The notes under the pieces were generated by a model, which saw only the letters and a program-made list of their open reading frames with translations, searched no databases and was not told the DNA's origin. The position numbers and the translations under genes were made by a program. Source: Bostrychus sinensis (lineage: Eukaryota; Chordata; Actinopteri; Gobiiformes; Eleotridae). Taken from it: 64,000 bases of DNA. Each line of letters starts with the position of its first letter. The stretch's first letter is position 1. This document shows positions 11,278 through 21,901 of the stretch, piece by piece. The DNA lies in assembly GCA_020698575.1 (NCBI GenBank), contig CM036243.1, positions 39,527,201 through 39,591,200 of the forward strand, given 5' to 3'.

Positions 11278-13018
11278 ATGGATAAGAAGAACAGATTTTG
11301 TTACACTGCCAAATAATGCTTCGGCGCATGTGTACCCAAACAACAAGATATGGCATTTCAGGACAAAGCTAGCAAGACCTATTGTTTTGAATGAACCGTA
11401 TGAGGTCGGTCTCATCGAGATACAATACCCGCAAGAAGTTTTCCTAGTGCTGATGCTAGCGTGATTGTTTGTGATTCCAAAACAGAACAGACTGTGACAG
11501 TAATGCTTTCAGTTGGATTATATGACTTGATAGTGAGAACACTCAAAGAATTTAATGCCAAATGCATGCACAGTCCAGTAACATCGCATCTGAACCTACA
11601 ATACTACAATATTACTAACAGAGTTTGTGAGGATGTAGAGATACAAATGTATGCCGATGACACAGTTATATATACCCATGGGAGAAATGTGACTGAAGTG
11701 GCTGATAAGCTCTTATTAGCACTTGATAAAATTGTTAATGGCTACAAAACCCATGCCTCACACTAAATACTAAAAAAACAGTGACAATGTATTTCAGTAA
11801 GAAACAAATTTGTGGCCCTCAACTTAGTATATCAGGGCAAATTATTAAGAATGTCAAGAAAGTCAAGTACTTGAGAATGTATTTAGATTCAACCTTGACC
11901 TTTGAAAAACAAATTAAACATTTAAGTAAAGTATTGAAATTTAGTATTGCCAATTTTAGACATATTCAAAATTCTCTAAACATAGAGGCTTCAAAGGTAT
12001 TTCTCCATACCATGATTTGTTCACATTTACAATATTGTCTTACCTGTTGGTCCCAGGCTGGTAAAACATTACGAAAGAAGATGGAAACACTTTTTAAACA
12101 TTCTTTAAAAGTCTTTGACAAAAGATCATTGAATTACCATCATTGTAATATATTAAATAGATACAAGTTGCTAAATTTTGATCATATGATTTATTATTCT
12201 GAAATGCATAACACTGCTGCCCCTCCATTAAGAGAGTTTTTTCAGTTGCGCTCTGATCAAATGACTAGAACATCCCGTTCATCTGACCATCCCCCTTAAA
12301 CATAGTACAATGGGACAATCCTTCAACGTTGGTGGAGTGGTGTTTGTGAGGTCTTAAGTGGGGACAAATATATTTATGATAATGGTAATTTAATTTTTTG
12401 CTGATACAGTGTTTATTGTATATAGTTTTTATCTGCGAATGATTGCTAGAATGAAATTACTATTTATGTAGTATTTATGTAGTTTTAATAAGATTCAATA
12501 CAGATGAGTTTATATTTGTGTAAATTTTATTGTTATTTATGTGTATTGATGAAATGATAATTGCATATGTTTAAGGACTACAGATGGAAATTAGCCATGT
12601 GGCTATAATCTGGTGCAGACATTTTTGCCTTCGCATTATGTTTAACTGTACATTGTCCTTCAAATAAATGAATAAATAAAAAATAAGAGTTTATGTAATT
12701 GATGCAGAAGGTTCTAGTCTAACTTTTAAAAGGACGGTTAGCTGAAATTCTAGGGTTTAAACCAGACAAGCGATTCATAATCCCCCCGAAACAATTTATG
12801 TGAAACAGGTTACAGTGCCACACCCTGCAGATATTCACGGCGGTAGCTATAATATATTTATCTATAGTGACATTGTGGATTATCAACTGGAGGGCGACAG
12901 CCATGTACCGCTCCTCAGGTGTATAAATGTCTCAGACGAGTCACGCACCATACCCACTTTGACTTACAACAAGCCACACTACACATCATCGTCATAGACG
13001 ACATTGAAATTCCATTAA
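11278..13018 (+). pseudogene. Polinton penton-like capsid protein gene, broken and split by a LINE
   Basis: The first piece starts at ATG 11278 and continues, with an early stop and frame changes, to 11626. The second resumes at 12693 and runs to about 13018 (KQVTVPHPADIHGG, ending near DDIEIPLKN). The pieces join across the LINE at 11627-12685, which is bounded by a 7-bp duplication. The family assignment rests on resemblance to Polinton penton-like proteins and on position between the integrase and the pVI-like gene. It has several frameshifts and cannot make a full product. Confidence 0.6.
11627..12685 (+). mobile_element. 5'-truncated LINE inserted in the penton-like gene, target duplication AGAGTTT
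   Basis: The sequence begins in the reverse-transcriptase catalytic region (MYADDTVIYTHG) and continues through the C-terminal part (LSISGQIIKNVKKVKYL, HLQYCLTCWSQAGKTL) to a tail of AAATGAATAAATAAAAAATA. AGAGTTT occurs at 11620-11626 and again at 12686-12692. The frames 11461-11766 and 11781-12299 are parts of this element with a shift between them and an internal deletion near 12220. The clade is uncertain; the C-terminal style recalls Rex1/Babar- or L2-like fish LINEs. Confidence 0.85.
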
Positions 13019-13077
13019 AAAATGACCAGAACCAGCATATACCTCACACCCCTTACACTGGCGATGACTCTAAGTAC

Positions 13078-13371
13078 ATGTCGTACTATATCAATCAGGC
13101 AGGCGGTGAACTCTCTGGTTTTATTGGAAGCAGTACGCAGTATGGAAACGGGTGTGGGTGTGTGGGGGGGGGTTCGCAGTTTGTTTAGAATGGTATTCCC
13201 GCTGTTTAGGACTGGATATAACATATTCAAACCTAATCTGAAAACAGCTGCAAGGAACATTGAAGGAGTTGTTGTAACAAAGCTCACAACTAGTGCACTC
13301 TCCGATAAGCAAGAGGGGAGTGGCCTGATGGTGTACACACCGAGACTGAGAAAAAGATCACCCAGCACACG
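13078..13371 (+). pseudogene. Polinton small virion protein (pVI-like), broken
   Basis: ATG at 13078 gives MSYYINQAGGELSGF, then a glycine-rich stretch and, after a frame change in a G run (about 13165-13174), a hydrophobic basic segment (RSLFRMVFPLFRTGYNIFK) and LMVYTPRLRKRS. This Gly-rich start followed by a short amphipathic stretch and a basic tail resembles the small pVI/pX-like proteins seen next to the penton gene in Polintons. The reading frame runs into the PIF-Harbinger element at 13375 and is therefore truncated. Confidence 0.55.
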
Positions 13372-13374
13372 TAA

Positions 13375-14140
13375 CCCCCAATTCACACCAAAGCAGCAGC
13401 AGCGCGTAACAGCAGCGTCACGTCAGACGCGAGTGAATTGCTCTCTGTTTTATTCAATCTGACATTTCACACCGGAGACGTCATACGCGCGTCTTACGAC
13501 CGACTCGCCGCGACACTACGCTCAAATTAGGTTGGAGTTCTATTTTTCCAGCGTCTCCGCGTCGACCAGCAGCACTACAGCCAGAGAAACACAGGAAACA
13601 GGCACCAAGTGCCAAAATAAACTTCCGCTACACTTTCAAAATAAAGGTTTTCTAAATGTATGACTGACGTAAACATCGCGCATTGCACCAAGGACTTCAG
13701 TCATTGTTGCACCATGGACGACGAGAAGTTAATTCTTGAGGTAGAGAACTTTAACATACTTAATACATTTATACATAAGACACAAAAAGATTGTAATTCT
13801 ACTTCTAGCACGATAGTAGTACTGTTGTCTGATCGCCAAGCGAGCTCAATAAAAAAAGTGTAATTGGTCACGTATTATAGATAAAAGTACATTTTATTCA
13901 AACAAAAATAGTTTGGTATAAATCAATTCATAATATTTCTGCTTAACCATCTTGAAGAAGCAAGAATATCCACCAATTATAGGAATGAAGTTGGTAAAAC
14001 AGGGAGCAGATCCACAGACACAGCGCCAGGTCCAAACGCAGCTCTGACGCTTTCGGTGTGAATTGACGCTTTTGAAAAGACGCACGTAAAATGATCTGCT
14101 GCTGCAACGCCCCCGTGACGTTTTCGGTGTGAATTTGGGG
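13375..14140. mobile_element. PIF-Harbinger-type non-autonomous element with TAA duplication
   Basis: The ends read CCCCCAATTCACACC on the left and, in reverse complement, CCCCAAATTCACACC on the right. TAA flanks it at 13372-13374 and 14141-14143; 3-bp TWA duplications are typical of PIF-Harbinger. Copies of a TTCACACC-type motif next to GACGTC/AACGTC recur inside both ends. It is 766 bp and has no transposase, but includes the start of a MADF-like frame at 13714. Confidence 0.75.
13714..13863 (+). pseudogene. N-terminal remnant of a MADF/Myb-like protein of PIF-Harbinger
   Basis: ACCATGGACG gives a good start context and the product begins MDDEKLILEVENFNIL, the usual opening of MADF/Myb-SANT-like DNA-binding proteins encoded as the second gene of PIF-Harbinger elements. 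The helix-turn-helix is cut off after about 25 residues; the rest is unrelated. Only a relic. Confidence 0.5.
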
Positions 14141-14166
14141 TAAAACACATGTCCCTAAAAGACATC

Positions 14167-15353
14167 GGGCCAGATTTATCAAAGGTTTGCCTGTACACGC
14201 TAAATGAAAAAGACGTGCTAAAAATGGAGCAAACCCAGGTGCAGTTGAGATTTGCGTCTCTCACAGGAGCAAATTCAGCGCGGTGCAGATTTTGCTCCTG
14301 TGATTCAATAAATATGTAAAACAAGTAGTTCCTGCCAAAACGCGCAAAATTCAAGGCATGGAAAATGCAAATGAAGTCGATGTTTGATTTATCACGAGTA
14401 CGGGAGCTAAATCTGTGTGAAAATTTAGTAAATTGGAGAAGCAGGTGCAAAGGTTTTGCAGAGATAAAAGTGCAGCTTTTAGTGCACAGGTGGGGCTTCG
14501 AAAGTAAGTTATAATGCTTTAACACAGCTCATTTACAAAGATACAACAGTAATGTGTACCTATGGCACTTTTTCGTATTTCCCTGAACTTCAGCCTTTTA
14601 CAGCTGCTGTCTCTGGGCTTTCAGTCTGTTTAACATTCTTTTAAATCCTTACAGACAGAACAGTCTTTAAACGCTGCGCAAAGTCTACTCACTGTGTTTA
14701 TCTCAATGCCTCCCAATGCTCGCTGCGGCGCTTGACTGAGGCTGCCCCTACAGAGGCTCAAGGCTGCGTGGATTTGATCGAGCGGAGGACATCGAAAATG
14801 TTTTTTAATTGTTATTTTTATTTGATCACCATCAGCGCGCCATATAGGCTACTGATACATTTTATATAATTGTTTGAAAGGTTACTGGCTCTGACAGACA
14901 GTGAAAAGGACTTTCCTCTCCCTTCACCTGTCTTTCACAGAGGGGAAATAAGGCAACGTGACTCTGGTCAGCGCCAAAATCACATGAGACATTTAACAAA
15001 GATGGACTATGCAAAGTTAATAAAAGAAAGTAAAATGCAATAAAATAATTCTCCCTCAGATACAGTGAACACAGCTCTACTACAGTCACCACTACCTGTT
15101 ATTTGTTGGAGTCTCAAATTGTGTTTTGTGTTGCATCTCTGTAGGAAAGATGCAGTCAGAGCTGGCAAACAGCGTTGCTCTGGCTGTCAGTGCGTTTTAT
15201 GCTCACGCAGAATTCTCATTTACAGATCAGATTTGTGGCAGCAGTTACTTGCGCAGTTTCTCTTCGTATATCACATGCAACACGCCCACAAATACCAGAT
15301 GCTTTTTTTTAAGCTGCATTCACAATTTTGCACTTGTCTTAGTAAATATGGCC
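14167..15353. mobile_element. Non-autonomous DNA element with GGGCCAxATTTA terminal repeats
   Basis: The left end is GGGCCAGATTTATCAAAG; the reverse complement of the right end is GGGCCATATTTACTAAGA. There is no transposase. The right edge abuts a LINE copy at TTAGAG, where the other copy of that LINE reads TTTAGAG. I could not define a target-site duplication, so the superfamily is left open. Confidence 0.5.
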
Positions 15354-15354
15354 C

Positions 15355-15733
15355 TTAGAGAACCCTAAAGCCTATGCCAGGGTCCTATTTGTTGATTTTT
15401 CCTCAGCATTCAGCACAGTTCAGCCACAGCTTCTGGTCCAAAAATGGTCAGACCTGCATGTGAATCCTTTTATCATTAATTGGTTTTATTCTTTTTTAAC
15501 TAATAGACAACAGCAAGTGAAAGTGAATAGTGTCTTTTCAAGTGTTAAAATTTGTAAGACAGGTGTCCCTCAAGGATGTGTGAGTTCCCCTTTTCTTTTT
15601 ACTCTGTACACCAATGAACATAGGAGCAGTCAGATGAACAGTAACCTCATTAAGTTTTCAGATGACACTGTAATTTTAAGTCTTCTGCATAAGGATGATT
15701 GTCCCAGGACCCCTTCCACACACTGTTACCCAG
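15355..15733 (+). mobile_element. Rex1/Jockey-like LINE fragment (reverse transcriptase)
   Basis: About 380 bp nearly identical to 21258-21620. It encodes the palm region: VDFSSAFSTVQPQL, NPFIINWFYSFLTN, GVPQGCVSSPFLFTL and KFSDDTVILSLLHKD, which includes the catalytic DD pair. It is truncated at both ends and followed at once by the start of the AATGAGGTCTC module and the CTGGT minisatellite. Confidence 0.8.
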
Positions 15734-15749
15734 GAATGAGGTCTCTTCA

Positions 15750-16010
15750 TGCTCTGGTTCTGGTCTGGTCCTGGTCCTGGTTTTGTCCTGCTGTGGTCCT
15801 GGACCTGGCCTGGCCCTGGACTTGGCCTGGTCGGATCTGGTCTGTTCTGGTCTTGGTCCTGGCGTGGTACTGATTGGTCTAGTCCTGGACTGGTCCTGGT
15901 CTGGTCTTGGTCTGGTCCTGCTACTGGTTTTGGTTCTGGTGTTGGTCTGGTCCTGGTCCGGCCCTGGTTCTGACCGTGGTCCATGTCTTGTTCTGGTTCT
16001 GGACCAGGTC
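15750..16010. repeat. CTGGT(C/T) minisatellite, short array
   Basis: Degenerate tandem CTGGTC/CTGGTT/CTGGT units, the same repeat as the large arrays at 21.7-26.6 kb and 45.7-47.7 kb. Open frames here consist only of repeated Leu, Val, Trp, Ser and Gly, or Arg, Pro, Asp and Gln on the other strand. Confidence 0.9.
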
Positions 16011-16011
16011 C

Positions 16012-17330
16012 TTTTCAGGTCCTTTTTTGTTTACATTTTGTGTATTGATTTTAAAACTGCATCACCGTTTGTCCAATCGGACAAGAGACCATTGTTTTTA
16101 TTTAGAGTGCAGTACCGTTTATAACCAGTATGAGTGCATGTGGTTACAGTACCTTTAACTTGTAATGGCAATAGGAATTTATTTATTTTTTTATTAGACA
16201 TAAATTTATCTTTTATCTTATCTTATTTTTTGCATATGTGAAATAAACAATCCAAAACAATTGGAGACAAAATACATTTTATTTATAATATATTGTATAT
16301 CACTTACATTCATGGACAGTGGATTGCTATGAATAAGGTTATAGACATACTCACAAAAGACTTCATACAGAGTTTTGTTATTAATCAATAAATGTATAAA
16401 TACAACTGATAACCTTTGCTCTTATTCATTAGTATTAATTATATTTTCCACAAAAGAAATCCCGAGTGATGATAAAAGTGCTTTTGTGTGGACTAATTGT
16501 TCCCATCCACTAATACTGGGTTTGGTATCTTTGACTCCCACATGGGCAGTGAATACACAGGGGGAGCCTTTTCTATTGGTGAAAAACAGCTTTTCATTTC
16601 AGAAGTGTAATGCAATATCTATTACCTCTGGAAAATTCAATTTGCATTCATAGCTGAGAGTGAACAACATAAACAGTGTGTACAATGAAGAGCTACAATT
16701 ACAACCATGCATTTTGTATTAAGTATAGATGTTTAAATTGCTAAATAAACATTTACAGTAGATATACACATAAATCTTTTTTTGTATATTGAGGGCTGAG
16801 AACCAAAGGCTGTAAGTAACATTTACAAGAGAAGAAAAAATGGCACAGTACTGACTTTTTGTCAAATTTTAATTCATAAATGCTAAATATTCAAACACAA
16901 AGATCACAGACCACCACCTCAGGAAATATTTGGCTTTCCAAGTATTATCTTTAATAAAGTAAAGAAGCAATACTACATAAGGACATGACATAGACTAAGC
17001 AAGGACTAAACCAAATCTAAGCAAGGACTAAATCAGGACTAAACAAGGACTTAAACCATAAATAATCCAGGTCTAAGCCAGCACATAACCAGGACTAAAT
17101 CAGGACAAATCTAGAACTAAACCAGGACTAAACTGGACCTGAACAAAGACTAAGCAGTGGTCTTTACATAAAATTTTTAAGAGCAGAATTTATTTGTCAG
17201 AACAGGTCTGAAACAGTAAAAGACTCCCGAGTATCACCAGCGGAACCCATACCACAGCTTGAGAACCACTGACTTAGATTTTTCTTTGTAATAAAGGTTA
17301 TTTTGTTTTTTTGGGCTACACTTGAAGTCA
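16012..17330. repeat. Duplicated 3' flank of TAAR copy 1
   Basis: Matches 37050-38340 nearly base for base until about 17270. An open frame at 16375-16653 recurs in the second copy but with substitutions that do not look constrained. At 16990-17160 there is a short array of TAAACCAGGAC units, reverse complement of the 11-bp TTTAGTCCTGG motif. Confidence 0.85.
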
Positions 17331-18371
17331 TCATAGTACATTTGCATCTCGTGACCCACTTTGCAAAATCCTAAACGTCATTATCTGCTTCACAGATCTC
17401 CTAAACCAGGGATACAGGAGCGCATAGAGTAACGGGTTAAAACACGAGTTCAGGTAAAGCAAGTCAAACAGGAAGGACAAGAAATATATGTTTACATTCA
17501 CCTCCCAATAGATCAGCACATAGTTTGGCGTGATACAGAGGAGATAGAGAAACACAACAAAGCCCAGATTCCGCGCCGCTTTCAGCTCAGATTTCCTGGA
17601 GTTCACCGCCAGCTGCTGTGCGGTGGCTGCAACATGAGAACGCATGGCACGGGCCTGCGACACTGCCACAAAGAAAACTCGCAAGTACAGTATAATTATG
17701 ATCACAAAGGGCCCACAGAAGTTCAATGCCACGTCAAACCAATATTCAATATAGGATATCACTAAGGAGCATTCCCCTTCACAGCTCTTATACTGCCCCG
17801 GCATAATGAGATTGTAACGGTAAAACCCTAAACAGAACAGGACAGAGCCGATCCAGGAGGCAATCAGGGCAATGCTAACAGATCTCCTGCACATCACCGT
17901 GGGGTAGTGCATGGGGTTGCAAATGGCTACATAGCGGTCTATTGAGATAAGAATCATGCCTCCGATTGATACGGAAAGCAGCGTGAACATAAAGACACTG
18001 TACAGGAGGCACAGGATGTCACCAACTCGCCAGCAAGTGTAATAGAGGGGACCTTGGACTGGGATCACCACGCAGCACACCAGGAAGTCTGAGACGGCCA
18101 GGTTGAGGAGGATGAAGTTAGTAGAGGAGTGCAGCTGCCTGAGAAAAAGAAACAAATTGAGTATATGCATTACAATAAACCTGATGTCAGAGCTTGTGAC
18201 TTGCCTGAAATGCGAGATAGCGATGATGACCATAAGGTTGAGGATGCCAGTGCTGATGGTGAAAATGTAAAGCACGATAAGATAGATGGTGAAGCCCTGA
18301 TTAGGGATCAACATGCTGCAGGACCGATTGCCCAGTTCTGGGTAGCACTGGTACAGCTGCTCACTGTTCAT
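17331..18371 (-). CDS. Trace amine-associated receptor, non-classical type (copy 1)
   Basis: Seven-transmembrane receptor of class A, expected in olfactory neurons, sensing amines and signalling through a G protein. The open frame gives 346 residues. Residues 57-78 come from a 66-nt GC-AG intron (18139-18204), so the likely mature product is 324 residues with HFR-QLHSS joined as in other TAARs. Visible marks: N-terminal glycosylation site N15-R-S, C9 and C18, C121 (3.25), DRY at 145-147, NPLLY at 312-316 and the TAAR-typical NSCFNPLLYALLYPWFRR. Position 3.32 is Met128 instead of Asp, whereas Asp213 falls at 5.42 (eight before Pro221). This combination defines the fish non-classical amine receptors. 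The TM6 tryptophan of CWxP is absent (LLCITPNY). The frame is intact. TAAR family membership is secure; the exact subfamily is inferred. Confidence 0.92.
   Translation of the reverse strand: MNSEQLYQCYPELGNRSCSMLIPNQGFTIYLIVLYIFTISTGILNLMVIIAISHFRQVTSSDIRFIVMHILNLFLFLRQLHSSTNFILLNLAVSDFLVCCVVIPVQGPLYYTCWRVGDILCLLYSVFMFTLLSVSIGGMILISIDRYVAICNPMHYPTVMCRRSVSIALIASWIGSVLFCLGFYRYNLIMPGQYKSCEGECSLVISYIEYWFDVALNFCGPFVIIIILYLRVFFVAVSQARAMRSHVAATAQQLAVNSRKSELKAARNLGFVVFLYLLCITPNYVLIYWEVNVNIYFLSFLFDLLYLNSCFNPLLYALLYPWFRRSVKQIMTFRILQSGSRDANVL
18139..18204 (-). other. 66-nt GC-AG intron inside TAAR copy 1
   Basis: On the minus strand the donor reads CAG|GCAAGT and the acceptor TTTTTCTCAG|GCAG, with a strong pyrimidine tract. 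Removal restores the HFRQLHS junction expected from intronless TAARs. The length is a multiple of three and contains no stop, so retention adds 22 residues between TM1 and TM2. Confidence 0.8.
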
Positions 18372-19575
18372 GTTGGAGGAAGGAGACGGGTGGGGAAAGA
18401 AATGACTTCATCCAGACGCTTTTTCTCTCATCTCCCGCCACCTCCGCCTGCTCCCAGATGGACACTGGACCTCCCAAGGCACTTGCATCATGAGTCAAAA
18501 CAACTTCACAACTTAACTTTGGATAGCAGTGATCAAATCAATGACTCAGCACACTTGACTAACTTTGCTGAAGTTTACCAAGTAATAAATCTTTTTCCAT
18601 TTAGTGGCTTAAAAAATAAAGTTTCCTAAACCAAAAAGTGTGCATCCATTTTTAAAAACAAATGCCTGATTCTTTGAAGGCCTCAGAAAGCACCTGCTGC
18701 TTAATATCTGTAGTACTCTGCATTTGGTGTGGTCAGAGTTTACTCTCATGCCAAACATTACTTTTCCAAATACTGAATTACAAAACTTGAATGTGTTTAT
18801 CTTGTTTTACATTCAAGCCTGAGCACTGAGTGAACCACAACAAAGACTGGAATCATATACAACTGATGCATTTTTTTTTTTACAAAGTCTCAGGTAGGCC
18901 GTGTTGCAATAAGAGTTGTGTATGCAATATTATGATAATTTGAAATCTCTTTTGCTATTTTATTCTGCATATTTAATCTTTTATTCTGCATATAGTATCC
19001 TTGGCCCAAGCACATGCCTTCACCATGCGTCTCCCAGAGGTTTAACCTGCAGAGCTGCATATCACTGCCAGGATCATGGTTGTGTTGATGAGTTCATGAA
19101 CAGCACATTTAAAGATTATGCAAAATTTACTTTTTTCTGCTCTCATTCATTTATCCAAAAAACGGTGTACAGCTCTGTTTCCACTGATTCCTCACAGACA
19201 TTTTTCATTGTGTAGCAAAATGGCATAATACAAAAAGTTTAAGTTAATAAAAATAAAATACGTGTGAGTATGTGAACATGTACATGTTACGGAGCAGCTT
19301 CTTATGCTCCGTTGAACAATATGCTATAAACAATGCTATTTTGTGCAGTTAAAAGCTAGATTTTTATTATTTGTGTAAATAATGCCAGATGGGCAGGTGT
19401 CTATCAGCGCTCATAAAGGTGTGCTGTTACAGAGTATCAGGGCCGTGCAGAGAGCTACTGGGGGCAGGGGCTCAAGCTTCAAAAAGGGCACACAGATAAA
19501 AACTTGTTTCTCAACGTATCATGCAGGCAATAACACACAACAATTAGCTCATCTCCAAACTAAATAGTTTGTAAG
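18372..19575. repeat. Duplicated 5' flank of TAAR copy 1
   Basis: Related to 39702-41084, 60820-62276 (inverted) and, for its distal part, 33647-34528 (inverted). Similarity ends at 19575, exactly where the other three copies have the 5' end of an L2 LINE. It holds an AP-1/MARE-like TGACTCAGCA at about 18542-18551, 171 bp upstream of the start codon. The small frame at 19382-19567 recurs in every copy (19382, 33654, 40892, 60827) with few changes, but has no known family. Confidence 0.8.
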
Positions 19576-20400
19576 AGGTCAATTCTTCAGGTTCATGGTA
19601 AAAGAAGATGGAAAAACTGGACCTATATTGTGCAGCTCAGACTGGGCATCTGTACTATTGGCATTTATATAGTGATTTAAAAGTGAGTGGGACCTGTATG
19701 GCAGGGGGTCTGGGAGTTCTCTCCCAGCAACATTTGAACAAAACACATGTAGTTTTCTGTTTTCTGAAGCATTTTAGAAGAATTTGGCTTTGACTATGGA
19801 GTAGAAAATATGGGGCAGAATTTATGATATTCACTGCAACAAAGATTCAGAACATAAAATTGTTTGCTATCACTTTATAACTAGTTACTACATTTTATTT
19901 TACATGAGCTGCCTAAAATTAGGGACTAGTAGACAGCATTGTTAAATAGGCTGTTGTACTTTTTAAGTAAAAACAAAATCACAATTTCTACAGCACAGAC
20001 TAATGACTTGTAAGAATTGTTCATTTTCTGGTGTATGCATCAAAGAGGATGATGATTCAGAAGTGCAGTCAGATCTGAGGTTTATTCAGTATCACCCAGG
20101 TAAGGTTACAGCAGCAGGCCCTGCTGAGGGTCATATATTGTGTATGACAATCTCAGCATAGCATTACCTTCTTGTCTTTGAGTAACTCTCATGCAATGGC
20201 AGGGCCACTGAAAGTTTTCAGTTCAGCAGAGCGTTATCTTCTTTGTCTTCATGAACCTCCCATGCATTGGCAGGGCCACAAGGATTAACACCTGCAGCCT
20301 TGAGTCTGATAACTTTGTAGCAGCTCTATTACGTTATTAACCCTAGCAGTAGTACATCAAAATATAAGTTTAATAGTAATACACAAAGCTATATGTAGAG
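19576..20400. other. Non-coding region with a small local duplication
   Basis: No gene. Near 20155-20275 two related segments of roughly 65-70 bp, each ending in GGCAGGGCCAC, lie side by side. Confidence 0.5.
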
Positions 20401-20404
20401 ATAT

Positions 20405-20510
20405 TCAATACTAGCCTGGCCCTGGTTTGGTCCTGGTCCTGTTCTGATCCTGGTTTTGGCCTGGTCCTGGAATGAGCCCTCTTCTGCTGGAGAGACTTCC
20501 AGCCCTGACT
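20405..20510. repeat. Short CTGGT array plus AATGAG module
   Basis: A few CTGGTCCTGG units followed from 20471 by a diverged copy of the module that accompanies the minisatellites (AATGAGCCCTCTTCTGCTGG). The LINE starts immediately after. Confidence 0.75.
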
Positions 20511-21620
20511 GGGGCTCGTGAGGTCAAGGCCTGCATCAATAAGAAGGGCTTTAGAAGCAAGAACAAGGCAGCTGTCGCAATGGCACAAAAGGAGCTTAAT
20601 GTGGCACTCAGGAAAGCCAGGACCAAACATAAAGACGCGGTGGAGAGCAGCTTTACTTCCATGAACACTAAAAAAACTGTGGGACACTATGAAAGCATCA
20701 GGAATATGAATCTCAGTAGGACCCAGCTCTCCACCACAAATAATTCAGAGAGAGCTGATGAACTTAAACTTTTTTCTCAGGTTTCGATGTTACTGACGTC
20801 CCTGAAAGAGGTTCAGTGTTTTTAAATCTTAATAGTGATGCCCTATGTTGCCCGACTGTTGATCCTAAGCAGGTCTACACTGCTTTTAGCAGAGTCTGCA
20901 ACAAAAAATCTGCTGGACCTGATGGCCTGCCTGCCTTTGTTTTGAAAGCCTGTGCTGCTGAACTCACTTCTGCTTGGTGCCCAATCTTCCAACAATCCTT
21001 AATGACATGCACTGTTCCCTCTCTCTGGAAGAAGTCTGTTATTATTCCTGTGCCTAAGCTATCGTGCCCTGCTGTCAATAACGACCTTAGGTCAGTGGCT
21101 TTAACTTCGGTTGTGATGAAATGCTTTGAAAGGATAAATGTTAATATGCTCAACACAGAGGTACAAACTTGTTTGGCCCCCTTCAGTTTGCTTACAGGAA
21201 GGGGCGGAGCACAGATGATGCAGTTTTAACTTTAATGCAGCTCATTAATAAACATTTAGAGAACCCTAAAGCCTATGCCAGGGTCCTATTTGTTGATTTT
21301 TCCTCAGCATTCAGCGCAGTTCAACCACAGCTTCTGTTCCAAAAATGGTCAGACCTGCATGTGAATCCTTTTATCATTAATTGGTTTTATTCTTTTTTAA
21401 CTAATAGACAACAGCAAGTGAAAGTGAATAGTGTCTTTCCCAGTGTCTTATCCCTCAAGGATGTGTGAGTTCCCCTTTTCTTTTTACTCTGTACACCAAT
21501 GAATGTAGGAGCAGTCAGATGAACAGTCACCTCATTAAGTTTTCAGATGACACTGTAATTTTAAGTCTTCTGCATAAGGATGAGTGTCCCAGGACCTGCT
21601 TCCACACACTGTTACCCAGG
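20511..21620 (+). mobile_element. Rex1/Jockey-like LINE, partial reverse transcriptase
   Basis: A 5'-truncated non-LTR element. It encodes the linker before the reverse transcriptase (EVKACINKKGFRSKNKAA), the fingers (KKSAGPDGLPAFVLKACA), then DDAVLTLMQLINKHL, VLFVDFSSAFSAVQPQL, the loop QGCVSSPFLFTLYTN and SDDTVILSLLHKDE. Three frames are needed (20472-20825, 20816-21229, 21169-21671), so it carries at least three frameshifts. It ends at the AATGAGGTCTC module and the minisatellite. Confidence 0.8.
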
Positions 21621-21684
21621 AATGAGGTCTCTTCTGCTGGGGAGACTTTCAGCCCTGAATGGCTTCTCTGAGTACCAGACCACT
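21621..21684 (+). repeat. AATGAGGTCTC module (about 63 bp)
   Basis: The sequence from AATGAGGTCTCTTCTGCTGG to GAGTACCAGACCACT recurs beside CTGGT arrays at 26356-26418, 36778-36840, 36881-36941 and, inverted, 47738-47800; partial copies lie at 15734 and 20471. Confidence 0.9.
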
Positions 21685-21901
21685 GGCTAAACCTGGTCTG
21701 GTCCTTGTCTGGTCCTGGTCTGGTTCTGGTCCTGGTCTGGTTCTGTTTCTGGTTCTGGTCTGGTCCTGGTCTGTACCTGGTCTGGTTCTGGTCCTGGTCT
21801 GGTTCTGTTTCTGGTTCTGACTCTGGTTCTGGTCTGGTTCTGGTTCTGGTTTTGGTTTTGGTTTTGCTCTGGTCCTGGTCTTGTCTTGCTCTGGTCCTGG
21901 T

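Larger units (their letters stand above)
10110..13371 (+). mobile_element. Degenerate Polinton/Maverick fragment
   Basis: Three broken genes in one orientation resemble Polinton/Maverick genes: a chromodomain integrase, a penton-like capsid protein and a small pVI-like protein. No DNA polymerase B, ATPase, protease or major capsid gene is present and no terminal repeat is visible, so only part of the element survives. A LINE splits the penton-like gene and a PIF-Harbinger element cuts the pVI-like gene. The two unrecognised frames at 8907-9686 may belong to the same element. Confidence 0.7.

Noticed and set aside
19382..19567. Small frame MPDGQVSISAHKG... present four times in the window
   Set aside because: It recurs because the TAAR flank is duplicated; no known family and no splice context, so not called as a gene.
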